Assembly: GCF_001434145.1 (NCBI RefSeq)
Contig: NZ_AZED01000005.1
Span: 179,172-243,171, forward strand
Length of the DNA stretch: 64,000 nucleotides
Direction of reading: 5' to 3'
Source: Lentilactobacillus otakiensis DSM 19908 = JCM 15040
GTDB taxonomy: Bacteria > Bacillota > Bacilli > Lactobacillales > Lactobacillaceae
Position 1 is the first letter of the stretch; every line of letters begins with the position of its first letter. The notes below the pieces were generated by a model that was not told the DNA's origin, made no database searches, and saw only the letters and a program-made list of their open reading frames with translations. This document shows positions 7,756 to 15,894 of the stretch, one piece after another. The position numbers and the translations under genes are program-made.

Positions 7756-8525
7756 TGGGATCAATTACTGCATTGGGGCTGGTCTTACTGGTTCTCATGA
7801 TTATCGTGGGTGGCAAACAAGGGATCACTTCATTTTTGAGCATGGTGGTCAACTTTGGCATTCTCTTTTTTACGATTGTTCTAATTGCCTTTCATCTCCC
7901 ACCCATTATTGTGACAATTGTTTCCAGCGTGATTTTACTTTCAATTACAATTTTTTGGAGCAGTGCCAGCGATAATGCTTCGACGACTGCTTTTCAAGCC
8001 TCAGTTATCGTCTTAATTTTGATTGTTGTGATTATCATTCCAATTGAGTATTGGGCTCAAGTCGGTGGCTTCGGTTTGGAAGACAGCGAAGAGCTTGAAG
8101 GCCTATCGACATACGTTGGAATTAATTTCACTAAAATTGCGATAGCGACTGCGATCTTGAGTTCCTTGGGAGCAGTTGCGGAAGCGGCCATTGCCATCGC
8201 GTCGGGGTTGGATGAAATTGTTTCCCAACACCAAGCCATTACGAGCGGTCAACTATTCGTCGACGGGACGGTCATCGGCAAGCAAATCATTGGAACTGCC
8301 GTGAACACACTGTTTTTCGGCTTTTTTGGCAGTTCGCTGGCTTTGTTCATTTGGTTCTACGGGCTCAATTATTCATTTGGGGAAATTTTAAATGATAAAG
8401 TTTTTGCTGCCGAATTAATTGCGATTGTCGTTTCATTGATTGGCGTGGTGACCACGATTCCAATCACAACTTGGATTATGAGCTTTAAGTTGAAACGGCT
8501 TCACAAATCGCAGCTGAAGGAATAG
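7755..8525 (+). CDS. YibE/F-family membrane protein (short partner)
   Basis: A 256-aa polytopic membrane protein with the same signature as its neighbour: SSLGAVAEAAIAIASGLDEIV, then GKQIIGTAVNTLFFGFFGSSL. It lacks the N-terminal extracellular domain. Its start codon overlaps the stop of the upstream gene (TGATG), showing translational coupling. The pair is a common arrangement in lactobacilli. The transported solute, if any, is unknown. Confidence 0.85.
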   Translation: MGSITALGLVLLVLMIIVGGKQGITSFLSMVVNFGILFFTIVLIAFHLPPIIVTIVSSVILLSITIFWSSASDNASTTAFQASVIVLILIVVIIIPIEYWAQVGGFGLEDSEELEGLSTYVGINFTKIAIATAILSSLGAVAEAAIAIASGLDEIVSQHQAITSGQLFVDGTVIGKQIIGTAVNTLFFGFFGSSLALFIWFYGLNYSFGEILNDKVFAAELIAIVVSLIGVVTTIPITTWIMSFKLKRLHKSQLKE

Positions 8526-8554
8526 TTGTGCTTACCTAATAAATTGATTATATT
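8526..8554 (+). promoter_or_regulatory. Promoter of the osmoprotectant ABC operon
   Basis: The -35 TTGTGC (8526-8531) and -10 TATATT (8549-8554) are spaced by 17 bp and lie about 30 bp before the GAGGTG ribosome site at 8575. No clear operator is visible. Confidence 0.6.
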
Positions 8555-8587
8555 TAAAGCACCATGTATTTGACGAGGTGATCGCGA

Positions 8588-9532
8588 ATGATCGAGTTTA
8601 CCAACGTTTCTAAAAAGTTTGACGGTCAATTTGCATTAAAAGACCTAAATCTCACCATTGATGATGGTGAGCTTTTTGTGTTGGTTGGACCTTCTGGAAG
8701 TGGGAAGACCACGCTTTTAAAAACTATTAATCGATTAGTCGTCCCAACCAGTGGCATTGTGAAAATTGATGGTCAAAATGTGGCCGACAGTCATTTGCAA
8801 AAACTCCGCCGCCACATCGGCTATGTCTTGCAGACAGGCGCGCTATTTCCCAACATGACCATTGAACAAAATGCTTCAATCCAGCTTGATAATTTGGGTT
8901 GGGGAGTTCAAGAAAAGCATGCTCGAATTGTTGAATTAATGACCAAGGTTAATTTGGATCCGGATCAATTTCTTAATCGCATGCCCAGTGAATTGTCAGG
9001 TGGTGAAGCCCAACGTGTCGGAATTGTGCGGGCGTTGGCTGCGCGACCCAAACTGGTATTGATGGATGAGCCTTTTAGCGCCTTGGATCCGGTTTCCCGG
9101 CGACAGTTGCAGAAAATTATTTTGAATCTCCATAAACAAATTGACACGACTATTGTCTTTGTGACCCATGATATGCATGAAGCCTTTTTACTTGCAGATC
9201 GGCTGGCCGTGATTCATAACGGCGTTTTACTTCAGGAAGGCGAGCCGAATTATTTGATGGCCAATCCCGCCAATGAATTCGTTAAACGTTTTTTTGATGT
9301 GGACAATTCAGGTGACCAACTGCTCAAACAGGTTATTAACTCCGGCTTGGGCCGGCATCTGGCCAAGGGCGACAACGTTATTCGCCTTCAAAACAGTCAG
9401 ACGGTTTACGAATGGGCTGGACTACTGGAGAAGAATCCTGGTCAGCTGATTTCGGTTGATGGCGAAGTTCTCAGTCAAGGCGATTTAATTTCCTATATCG
9501 CGGACTTGGGGAAGGAGCCTGCAAATGGTTGA
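8588..9532 (+). CDS. opuCA: Osmoprotectant (betaine/carnitine/choline) ABC transporter ATPase
   Basis: A 314-aa ABC ATPase. Walker A is GPSGSGKT (residues 34-41), the signature LSGGEAQRVGI and Walker B LVLMDEPFSALDP, followed by the H-loop VTHDMHEAFLLADRLAVI, as in OpuCA/ProV proteins. B. subtilis OpuCA is about 380 aa with two CBS domains. Here only about 75 residues follow the ATPase domain, with a degenerate QTVYEWAGLLEKNP ... VLSQGDLISYIADL stretch, so at most one CBS-like unit remains. It overlaps the permease gene by 8 bp. It energises uptake of compatible solutes; the precise substrate is inferred. Confidence 0.87.
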   Translation: MIEFTNVSKKFDGQFALKDLNLTIDDGELFVLVGPSGSGKTTLLKTINRLVVPTSGIVKIDGQNVADSHLQKLRRHIGYVLQTGALFPNMTIEQNASIQLDNLGWGVQEKHARIVELMTKVNLDPDQFLNRMPSELSGGEAQRVGIVRALAARPKLVLMDEPFSALDPVSRRQLQKIILNLHKQIDTTIVFVTHDMHEAFLLADRLAVIHNGVLLQEGEPNYLMANPANEFVKRFFDVDNSGDQLLKQVINSGLGRHLAKGDNVIRLQNSQTVYEWAGLLEKNPGQLISVDGEVLSQGDLISYIADLGKEPANG

Positions 9533-11048
9533 TGAAGTCAGTACCTACATTAGTAAAAATGCCGGCGCCATTATTCAAGCGCTTTGGCAGCACGTGGAAA
9601 TTTCATTAATTGCGATTATCATCACGATTGTGATTGCCATTCCACTGGCAATCGCGCTGGTTAATCGCCCTAAGATCGGCGAAGTCATTTCTCAATTAGC
9701 CGGGGTGATTCAAACGATCCCCAGCTTGGCGGTATTAGGAATTTTGATTCCGTTTGTTGGGATTGGGATCGTGCCAGCGATTATCGCCTTGGTTCTGTAC
9801 GCAATTATGCCGATTTTCCAAAACACATATGCTGGACTGACCCATATTGATCCAGTGTTGTTGGAAGCTGCCGATGCGCTGGGCGTCACGAAGCGCTTCA
9901 AGTTATTCCGAATTGAGCTGCCGCTTGCGATGCCAATGATCCTTTCGGGGATTCGGATTGCGACTGTTTTGGTGATTGGAACGGCGACACTGGCTGCTTT
10001 GATTGGCGGCGGTGGCCTGGGAACCTACATTCTGTTAGGAATCCAGACCAATAACAACGCCGCCTTGATTGTGGGTGCAGTATTGTCTGCAGTTCTAGCG
10101 TTACTAGCAAGTTGGTTGATTAAGGCGCTTTCCAAAACTTCCTTCAAAAAATTGGGGATCGGCGTTTTGGCCATCCTTGTGTTCGGCGGTGGCGTGCTTG
10201 GCTGGTCACTCTTTGACAAGCCTGCTCAAACCATCACCATTGCAGGGAAAATGGGTGGTGAGCCCGAAATTCTGATTAATATGTATAAGGACTTGGTCGA
10301 GCAGGATAATCCGCGGACGAAGGTTCAACTCAAACCCAATTTTGGTGGCACCAGTTTTTTGTTTAAGGCGCTGCAAAGCGGCCAAATTGACGTGTATCCA
10401 GAGTTTACTGGGACGGTTCTTCAATCGCTGGTTCATTCACCCAAAAAGGTCGATCCCAGTCCTAAGTTGGCGTATCGCGATGCCAAGGTCGCATTAAATC
10501 AGAAATTTCATCTGCATTATTTAAAACCAATGGCTTATCAAAATGGTTACGCAATCACGGTTAGAAAAGCGACTGCTGATAAATATCATTTGCGGACGAT
10601 CGCTGATTTGCAAAGGGTCGGGAACCGCTTGAACGGGGCATTTGATCCGGACTTTTACCAACAATCTGATGGCTATCCCGGTCTGCAGCAGGCCTATCAG
10701 TTTAAGCTAAAATCTGCCCGGACGATGGAACCGTCGCTGCGATATGTTGCTTTAGCGGACGGTCGGGTGGACGTGACCGATGCGTACACCACTGATCCGC
10801 AAATCAAGGAATACCATTTGGTCGTGTTGAAGGACTCCAAAAAATTCTTTCCACCATACCAGGGGGCACCTATGATGACCAATGAGTTTGCCAAGAGTCA
10901 CCCTGACGTGGTCCGGTCACTGAGTCGTTTGTCCGGTAAAATTACGACCAGTGACATGCAGGAAATGAATTACCAGGTAACCGTTAAGCACCGCAATGCT
11001 GCGGATGTTGCGAAAGAATATCTTCAGGCACATCATCTCTTAGATTGA
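9525..11048 (+). CDS. Fused osmoprotectant ABC permease and substrate-binding protein
   Basis: A 507-aa fusion. Residues about 1-210 form the OpuCB/OpuCD permease, with the EAA-like loop LEAADALGVTKRFKLFRIELPLAMPMILSGIRIA and the GGGGLGTYI motif. After another membrane span (about 213-232), residues about 236-505 form an OpuCC/ProX-type binding domain. This contains ITIAGKMGGEPEILINMYKDLVE, QSGQIDVYPEFTGT and LKDSKKFFPPYQGAPMM. The binding protein is therefore tethered outside the membrane to its own channel. Only one permease gene is present, so a homodimeric channel is expected. It ends in a terminator directly after the stop. Confidence 0.9.
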   Translation: MVDEVSTYISKNAGAIIQALWQHVEISLIAIIITIVIAIPLAIALVNRPKIGEVISQLAGVIQTIPSLAVLGILIPFVGIGIVPAIIALVLYAIMPIFQNTYAGLTHIDPVLLEAADALGVTKRFKLFRIELPLAMPMILSGIRIATVLVIGTATLAALIGGGGLGTYILLGIQTNNNAALIVGAVLSAVLALLASWLIKALSKTSFKKLGIGVLAILVFGGGVLGWSLFDKPAQTITIAGKMGGEPEILINMYKDLVEQDNPRTKVQLKPNFGGTSFLFKALQSGQIDVYPEFTGTVLQSLVHSPKKVDPSPKLAYRDAKVALNQKFHLHYLKPMAYQNGYAITVRKATADKYHLRTIADLQRVGNRLNGAFDPDFYQQSDGYPGLQQAYQFKLKSARTMEPSLRYVALADGRVDVTDAYTTDPQIKEYHLVVLKDSKKFFPPYQGAPMMTNEFAKSHPDVVRSLSRLSGKITTSDMQEMNYQVTVKHRNAADVAKEYLQAHHLLD

Positions 11049-11082
11049 AAAAAGGAACTCGGCATTTTGTCGAGTTCCTTTT
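11049..11082 (+). terminator. Terminator of the osmoprotectant operon
   Basis: Hairpin AAAAGGAACTCG-gcattttgt-CGAGTTCCTTTT immediately after the TGA stop. Confidence 0.88.
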
Positions 11083-11098
11083 AAAATTAGTTGTTTGC

Positions 11099-12343
11099 TT
11101 ATTTTCTAACTTGACCGTTACCTCGGATAACATATTTGGTAGTCGTCAATTCATTCAATCCCATCGGGCCACGGGCGTGCAGTTTCTGGGTACTAATCCC
11201 AATTTCTGCGCCAAAGCCAAATTCAAAGCCGTCAGTGAATCGAGTTGAAGCATTCACATAAACACAGGCCGAATCGATCTTGTTGAGGAATTCTTGACCG
11301 CTTTGATAATCATCAGAAATAATGACCTCAGAGTGTCCAGTTGAATACTGATTGATGTGATCGATGGCTTGTTGCTCATCGTCAACCACTTTAACTGCCA
11401 TGATCAAATCGTTGTATTCAGTTGACCAGTCCTCTTCAGTAGCAGGGACGATTGACGAGACAATTTTTCGGCTGGTCGTATCGCCGCGAAGCTCGACCCC
11501 GTGTTCTTCAAGGGCTTTGGCGATAGCTGGCAGCATGGTTTCCGCCACGTCTTTATGGATCAGTAGCTTTTCAGCCGCATTACAGACGGATGGTCGTTGA
11601 ACTTTCGCATTAACGACAATATCGATGGCCATTTGTAATTCAGCGTTTTTATCAACGTAGATGTGACAGTTTCCGGCACCGGTTTCGATTACCGGAACCG
11701 TGGCATTCTTTACAACAGCGTTGATTAAACCAGCACCACCACGAGGAATTAACACATCGACATATTTGTTGAGATGCATGAGGTCGTTGGCAGTTTCATG
11801 ACTGGTATCGTGTAGAATCTGGATTGAATTTTCATCTAAACCGTGCGTTTTCAAAACATCTCTTAGAACTTGGGCGAGGGCAAGATTGCTGTTTAAGGCT
11901 TCCTTACCGCCACGTAAGATAACTGCATTACCACTCTTAAACGTCAGGGCAGAAGCGTCAACGGTGACATTTGGGCGGGCTTCAAAGATCATGGCGATGA
12001 CTCCTAATGGCACGCGTTTCTTCTCGATGTTTAGGCCGGCGTCGTTTTGCCAACCTTTGTCGATATTGCCAATTGGGTCAGGCAAAGCAGCCACTTGGCG
12101 GAGTCCTTCAGCCATATCATTGATCCGTTGTTCGGTTAACTTGAGTCGGTCGGTGAATTTAGCCGGCATATCAGTGGCGTTGGCCAGATCTTTTTGGTTG
12201 GCGGTTAGAATGGTGTCAACGTTTGTACCCAATGCTTCCGCAAAAGCGTTGAGAATCTTATTTTTAGTGACCGTATCCATTAGATTTAATTTGTAAGCGG
12301 CAGCTTTGGCATTCTTGCCAATTTCGAGTAATTTGTCATTCAT
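11099..12343 (-). CDS. proA: Glutamate-5-semialdehyde dehydrogenase (gamma-glutamyl phosphate reductase)
   Basis: A 414-aa ALDH-superfamily enzyme, full family length. Recognisable are VPLGVIAMIFEARPNVTVDASALTFKSGNAVILRGGKEA, the cysteine motif QRPSVCNAAEKLLIH, and GFGAEIGISTQKLHARGPMGL near the C-terminus. It reduces glutamyl-5-phosphate with NADPH in the second step of proline synthesis. The start codon overlaps the end of proB by 8 bp. The operon is governed by the proline T-box upstream of proB. Confidence 0.97.
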   Translation of the reverse strand: MNDKLLEIGKNAKAAAYKLNLMDTVTKNKILNAFAEALGTNVDTILTANQKDLANATDMPAKFTDRLKLTEQRINDMAEGLRQVAALPDPIGNIDKGWQNDAGLNIEKKRVPLGVIAMIFEARPNVTVDASALTFKSGNAVILRGGKEALNSNLALAQVLRDVLKTHGLDENSIQILHDTSHETANDLMHLNKYVDVLIPRGGAGLINAVVKNATVPVIETGAGNCHIYVDKNAELQMAIDIVVNAKVQRPSVCNAAEKLLIHKDVAETMLPAIAKALEEHGVELRGDTTSRKIVSSIVPATEEDWSTEYNDLIMAVKVVDDEQQAIDHINQYSTGHSEVIISDDYQSGQEFLNKIDSACVYVNASTRFTDGFEFGFGAEIGISTQKLHARGPMGLNELTTTKYVIRGNGQVRK

Positions 12344-13151
12344 GAGCTACACTCTCCTTTTGAAAGATTGTTCCCACACTTTTTCCGGCTAAGATTTTGA
12401 AGATAATTCGTGGATCGGCACCGTTAGCGAGAACCATCATGCGATCTTCATCCAACATGCGCTTAGCAGCCAACAGTTTGGTTTGCATGCCACCAGTTCC
12501 AAAGCGGCTGCCAGTGCCACCGGCAACGCCAAACTCGTTTTCGTCAATCTGGTTTACAGTACTGATGAGGTTGGCATCAGGATACTTGTTAGGATTTTGA
12601 TCATAGAAACCGTCGACATCAGACAAGACGATCAGCAGATCGGCGTCAACGTGGCTGGCAACAATTGCCGATAGCTGATCGTTATCACCAAAGGTGGTCT
12701 TATGGTCCAACTCATCAGTGGCCACCGTATCGTTTTCGTTGACGATGGGGATGACGTTGTCCCGCAGCAGACAATCAAAGGTGTTCATAACGAATTGATT
12801 GCTTTTGGGATAATCGAAAATGTCGTGGGTCAGCAGCACTTGGGCAATGTCAGTGAGGTAATGGTCAAAGCGTTGAGTGAACAAAGTCATCAGTTCAGAT
12901 TGGCCAATGGCAGCAAGTGCTTGCTGCGCGCCGATCTCGGTTGGCCGTTTTTTAAGATGCATTTTATTCAAACCAACCCCAATGGCACCAGAAGAGACGA
13001 GAATTAGTTCTTTACCTTGATTGTTCAGTGCACTCAAGGTGTATGCCAATTCATCAAAAGTCTTCAGATTCACCATTCCGTTTGGGTGGATCAGGCTACT
13101 GGTTCCTACCTTGACCACGATTCGATTTGCGTTAATGATTCGTTTGTCCAT
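12336..13151 (-). CDS. proB: Glutamate 5-kinase (PUA-less form)
   Basis: A 271-aa amino-acid kinase. Key motifs are RIVVKVGTSSLIHPNG at the N-terminus, LILVSSGAIGVGLNKM, PIVNENDTVATDEL, FGDNDQLSAIVASHVDADLLIVLSDVDGFYDQNP, and VGTGGMQTKLLAAK-like GTGGMQTKL. It phosphorylates glutamate to begin proline synthesis. E. coli ProB has a C-terminal PUA domain (367 aa); here the protein stops after the kinase fold. The ATG at 13151 is chosen because GGGGTG precedes it. The longer reading to 13229 runs through the T-box terminator and is not real. Confidence 0.95.
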   Translation of the reverse strand: MDKRIINANRIVVKVGTSSLIHPNGMVNLKTFDELAYTLSALNNQGKELILVSSGAIGVGLNKMHLKKRPTEIGAQQALAAIGQSELMTLFTQRFDHYLTDIAQVLLTHDIFDYPKSNQFVMNTFDCLLRDNVIPIVNENDTVATDELDHKTTFGDNDQLSAIVASHVDADLLIVLSDVDGFYDQNPNKYPDANLISTVNQIDENEFGVAGGTGSRFGTGGMQTKLLAAKRMLDEDRMMVLANGADPRIIFKILAGKSVGTIFQKESVAHE

Positions 13152-13175
13152 CTTATTCACCCCATATTTTTGTAT

Positions 13176-13378
13176 AAAAAAAGCCTGCTTTGAATTTGAG
13201 ACACCCACAACGGGCGGTACCATTCTCATTCAAAGCTAGGCTTCACACTTTTGTTTTATAACGGAAAAATCCGTGCCTGATTAGGGCAATCGTATTAATG
13301 AAGATAGGATTCGTGTACTTAAATGTCTTTCACCAGACGACATTTTCTCTGAGGTGACACTACTTGGTCTTCTAAATT
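13176..13378 (-). ncRNA. Proline-specific T-box leader of proBA
   Basis: On the minus strand the leader opens with a stem I whose base is GAAGA / TCTTC. It carries the AGTA loop-E half opposite GAATCCTA, with GTGT/ACAC above it. The specifier is CCT (13306-13308), a proline codon. The T-box bulge sequence AATGGTACCGCCC covers GGTACC at 13216-13221. The alternative terminator pairs AAGCCTAGCTTTGAATGAGA with TCTCAAATTCAAAGCAGGCT, followed by seven T (13176-13182). Uncharged tRNA-Pro should stabilise the antiterminator and switch on proBA. Confidence 0.92.
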
Positions 13379-13384
13379 GACATA

Positions 13385-13413
13385 ATCATATATTAATTCA
13401 ATTATGTTGTCAA
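13385..13413 (-). promoter_or_regulatory. Promoter of the proBA T-box transcript
   Basis: On the minus strand -35 TTGACA (13408-13413) and -10 TATGAT (13385-13390) have a 17-bp spacer. It overlaps the last codons of the amidase gene, and the start point predicted near 13378 matches the foot of T-box stem I. Confidence 0.78.
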
Positions 13414-14408
13414 TTGATTAGATCAAGTGCCTTTTCATAGACCCAGTATTTTTGAGCGCCGCTATCGGTTGAGAAGGTGACTCGGTACCAATCGTGACCA
13501 TTGGATTTTGTTCCGATGTCATCAATATAAACCTTCTTGCCAACGGAAGCTTTGACTGAATCCCATGAATATGACTTGACCCCAGAGCGGGAATTCTTAA
13601 TATGGTTATATAATCTATATGACTTGTAGTCGTCTCCTAATGACGCCTGTGAATCTGCTTTGGCATATGTGACCTTGTCATATGCCTTTTTTGCTGATGA
13701 AGCTGTTAATGAACCATGAGCTGCGCCGTCCGCTGCCAAATTGTTATAGGTGGTCTTCACCAACTGATAGAATTGGGCGAACGTGTATTTGGAACCAAAG
13801 TATTTCTTACCTGCTGATGCATAATAGCCGGCTGGATCGGTGTGATTAGTACCACCCAGATATTTGGAAACACCCCCGTGTGACCAAACAGTTCCCTTGC
13901 CATCGTATGCGGCATCATTCGGTGTCAAACCATACTTGTTCAAAATGTATGCAGTGTAGTAAGCAGCATTGGCGATTTCATGGGCAAATGCTGATTTACT
14001 ATGAACCTCAACCTGTTCAAATTGAACAAAGCGAGCATTAGCTGGATAGCCGGCACCCCAAGATAAGTAATTGGTGTTGGCAATGTTAATGATCCGGCTG
14101 GCGTCAACGAAAGAATGCACGAAGGCGTTATTATAATTTTTCTTCATGTAGGCAATTTCGTTGTAAATGGTTGAATTTGGGTTGGCAGTTTCATGAACAA
14201 CAACGCCCTCCGGCTTTCCAACACCCTTCCGATAAGCGTTCTTAGGAAAACCACCCCACACAGAAGATGTTACGTGTGCATGGCCGATGTTATTGCTGGC
14301 AATATAATCGTTTACGCTACTGGCCCCCGCTGTGCTGCTTAGTCCAAACATACCGATTGCCGCCAGCGTTAGCGAGCAAAGGGCAGTTATAATCGCTCTT
14401 TTCTTCAA
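13410..14408 (-). CDS. Secreted N-acetylmuramoyl-L-alanine amidase with C-terminal SH3-like module
   Basis: A 332-aa protein. A signal peptide is clear (KKR, then a hydrophobic core, cleavage probably after AGA near residue 29). Residues about 60-210 are an Amidase_2/PGRP domain: GVVVHETANPNSTIYNEIAYM contains the first zinc histidine, and TVWSHGGVSKYLGGTNHTDPAGYY the later ones. Residues about 255-330 form a GW/SH3-like cell-wall module (YRLYNHIKNS ... DWYRVTF ... YWVYEKALDL). It would cleave the glycan-peptide amide bond of peptidoglycan. The start is TTG (14406-14408) with GAAGGGA 9 bp upstream. No terminator separates it from the proBA leader. Confidence 0.88.
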   Translation of the reverse strand: MKKRAIITALCSLTLAAIGMFGLSSTAGASSVNDYIASNNIGHAHVTSSVWGGFPKNAYRKGVGKPEGVVVHETANPNSTIYNEIAYMKKNYNNAFVHSFVDASRIINIANTNYLSWGAGYPANARFVQFEQVEVHSKSAFAHEIANAAYYTAYILNKYGLTPNDAAYDGKGTVWSHGGVSKYLGGTNHTDPAGYYASAGKKYFGSKYTFAQFYQLVKTTYNNLAADGAAHGSLTASSAKKAYDKVTYAKADSQASLGDDYKSYRLYNHIKNSRSGVKSYSWDSVKASVGKKVYIDDIGTKSNGHDWYRVTFSTDSGAQKYWVYEKALDLIN

Positions 14409-14542
14409 ATCAATTAGTCCCTTCAGAATTGTTTATTAGTGTTTTTTAAAAGTTCGTTTTAAATGTTTAATTTATTTTTACATAGTGGTAATTAGCTACG
14501 GTCATTAATATATACGATTTGCATGATACAATTCAACCAGAC

Positions 14543-14585
14543 AAAAAGCCCACGAACAGCGACTTAACGCTTACCCGTGGGCTTT
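14543..14585 (-). terminator. Terminator of perR
   Basis: Arms AAAGCCCACG / CGTGGGCTTT, with TTTTTG on the minus strand, about 95 bp past the perR stop. The rest of the 14409-14680 gap shows only the amidase upstream region. Confidence 0.75.
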
Positions 14586-14680
14586 ACAGTACTAATTGTC
14601 AATCATATTAAGAGTTGTTGACAAAATTCTTAAATTGTTTCACAAACGACTGATATATCAACACTTTGACGCTGTAATAA

Positions 14681-15148
14681 TCATTTGTTGGAAAGCTTGG
14701 CCAAATGCAGTTTACGCTGGCAGTCAGGACAGATCCCGGTGACCTCTAACTGAGTTCCGGTTACCAGAAAGTCGGTTTTGTCTCGAGTGGTCTGTTGGAC
14801 ATGCTTCACCAACTCGGGGTAATCGTCGTCAAAAATATCGATAATCTTGCCACAGTTCTCACAGATCGCGTGATAGTGGGGAACCCCAAAATAGTCGTAG
14901 CGAATGCCACCGTCATTATTCGGCAGTTCGATAACCAGGCCGTTGTCGACTAACATTCTTAATGTATTGTAGATTGTAGCCACACTTAAGTTGGGTAATT
15001 TGTCCTCGATCCCATCACGAATGGTTTCGACATCTGGATGGTTATGGTGGGTAATCAAATAATCCAGGATTACCTCACGCTGTGGAGTAATTCGGATACC
15101 CTGTTTTTTAAGCTGACCAAGAGAATGTTTTAAAGTTGCGTTTGTCAT
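14681..15148 (-). CDS. perR: Fur-family peroxide regulator (PerR-type)
   Basis: A 155-aa Fur-fold protein. The DNA-binding half contains GIRITPQREVILDYLITHHNHPDVETI and LPNLSVATIYNTLRMLVDNGLVIEL. The sensor half has PHYHAICENCGKIIDI and GICPDCQRKLH, giving the two CxxC pairs of the structural zinc site. The residue equivalent to PerR Asp104 appears to be an Asp in IFDDDYPEL, supporting PerR rather than Fur. A perfect Per-box lies over its own -35, so it is autoregulated. GGAGGTG precedes the ATG. It derepresses peroxide-defence genes when its metal site is oxidised. Confidence 0.88.
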   Translation of the reverse strand: MTNATLKHSLGQLKKQGIRITPQREVILDYLITHHNHPDVETIRDGIEDKLPNLSVATIYNTLRMLVDNGLVIELPNNDGGIRYDYFGVPHYHAICENCGKIIDIFDDDYPELVKHVQQTTRDKTDFLVTGTQLEVTGICPDCQRKLHLAKLSNK

Positions 15149-15199
15149 TTTAGGTGCACCTCCATGAGGAGCGGTTCAGTAAGGTATCATTTCAAGTTC

Positions 15200-15234
15200 A
15201 TTATAATTCATTTTGCACTTTAGAACAATTCTAA
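15200..15234 (-). promoter_or_regulatory. perR promoter with an overlapping Per box
   Basis: On the minus strand -35 TTGTTC and -10 TATAAT (15200-15205) are 17 bp apart. TTAGAACAATTCTAA (15220-15234) covers the -35 and fits the Per-box consensus nTAnAAnnATTnTAn at every fixed position. Confidence 0.85.
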
Positions 15235-15305
15235 TATGATAATTGAAATTGTGCAAGAAATTCGTATTGTTTGACGGTCTTCAGCTGATTTAGTTTGAAA
15301 TCAAT

Positions 15306-15797
15306 TTAAATACTAATGGTAAATTGATTGGCTTGTATCACTTCAAATCCAAGGCCAGTTAAATCCTTTTGAGTTTGGGATGATGCGTTGGTAAATGTGA
15401 TTGAAAGCTGGTCAAAATTAAAATGATCCTGGGCAAAACGAACCGTTCGTTCAACCACTTCCGCCAGGCACTCGCTGTGATCCTGATCAATAATGAATTC
15501 AATCGAACCATGTTTGGCAGCTTCATCAAATCCACGCAGGCTGATGATGCCGACGAACACCTCCGAATTAGAATCAGTAATGCCCCAGGTAAGTTCTTTG
15601 GCATTCATGACCCGACGCATTATGTGATTAATCTCTTTAACGGTATCAAGAATTTTGCTGGGCATTTTTTCAGCTTTGGCAGTGGTGATAGATGGCTTGG
15701 AAAATAAGTCATCAATTGATTTGACGGGTGTTTGAGTGAGCCAATCAAGCGTCAAATGGGCGGTGAGAACTGGATGAAATTTTTCAAAAGATGTCAT
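15306..15797 (-). CDS. GNAT-like N-acetyltransferase
   Basis: A 163-aa protein. The pattern is that of a short GNAT: LTLDWLTQTPVKSIDDLF, a central strand pair WGITDSNSEVFVGIISLRGFD, and the C-terminal half AEVVERTVRFAQDHFNFDQLSITFTNASSQTQKDLTGLGFEV. The last segment resembles the typical N-x2-S-x3-h-x2-x-GF end of GNAT proteins. The acetyl-CoA loop is weakly conserved, so the substrate cannot be named. The ATG at 15797 has AAAGGA upstream; the longer reading to 15860 is discarded. It is divergent from the lactonase gene. Confidence 0.6.
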   Translation of the reverse strand: MTSFEKFHPVLTAHLTLDWLTQTPVKSIDDLFSKPSITTAKAEKMPSKILDTVKEINHIMRRVMNAKELTWGITDSNSEVFVGIISLRGFDEAAKHGSIEFIIDQDHSECLAEVVERTVRFAQDHFNFDQLSITFTNASSQTQKDLTGLGFEVIQANQFTISI

Positions 15798-15894
15798 AAA
15801 GTGGGTTCCTTTCGTGAAAAAGCTTTCAAAGGTGTTTTGGTTACGTTTTATCTGTGGCATAATGAACCTATAAAGTTATTTTGGAGGGAAAATT

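Noticed and set aside
13152..13229. N-terminal extension of proB
   Set aside because: It translates the T-box terminator hairpin and T run.
13374..13416. AT-rich inverted repeat ATTGACATAA ... TTATGTTGTCAAT as an operator or terminator for the amidase
   Set aside because: It coincides with the -35 and -10 of the T-box promoter and lacks a T run, so the promoter explanation is enough.
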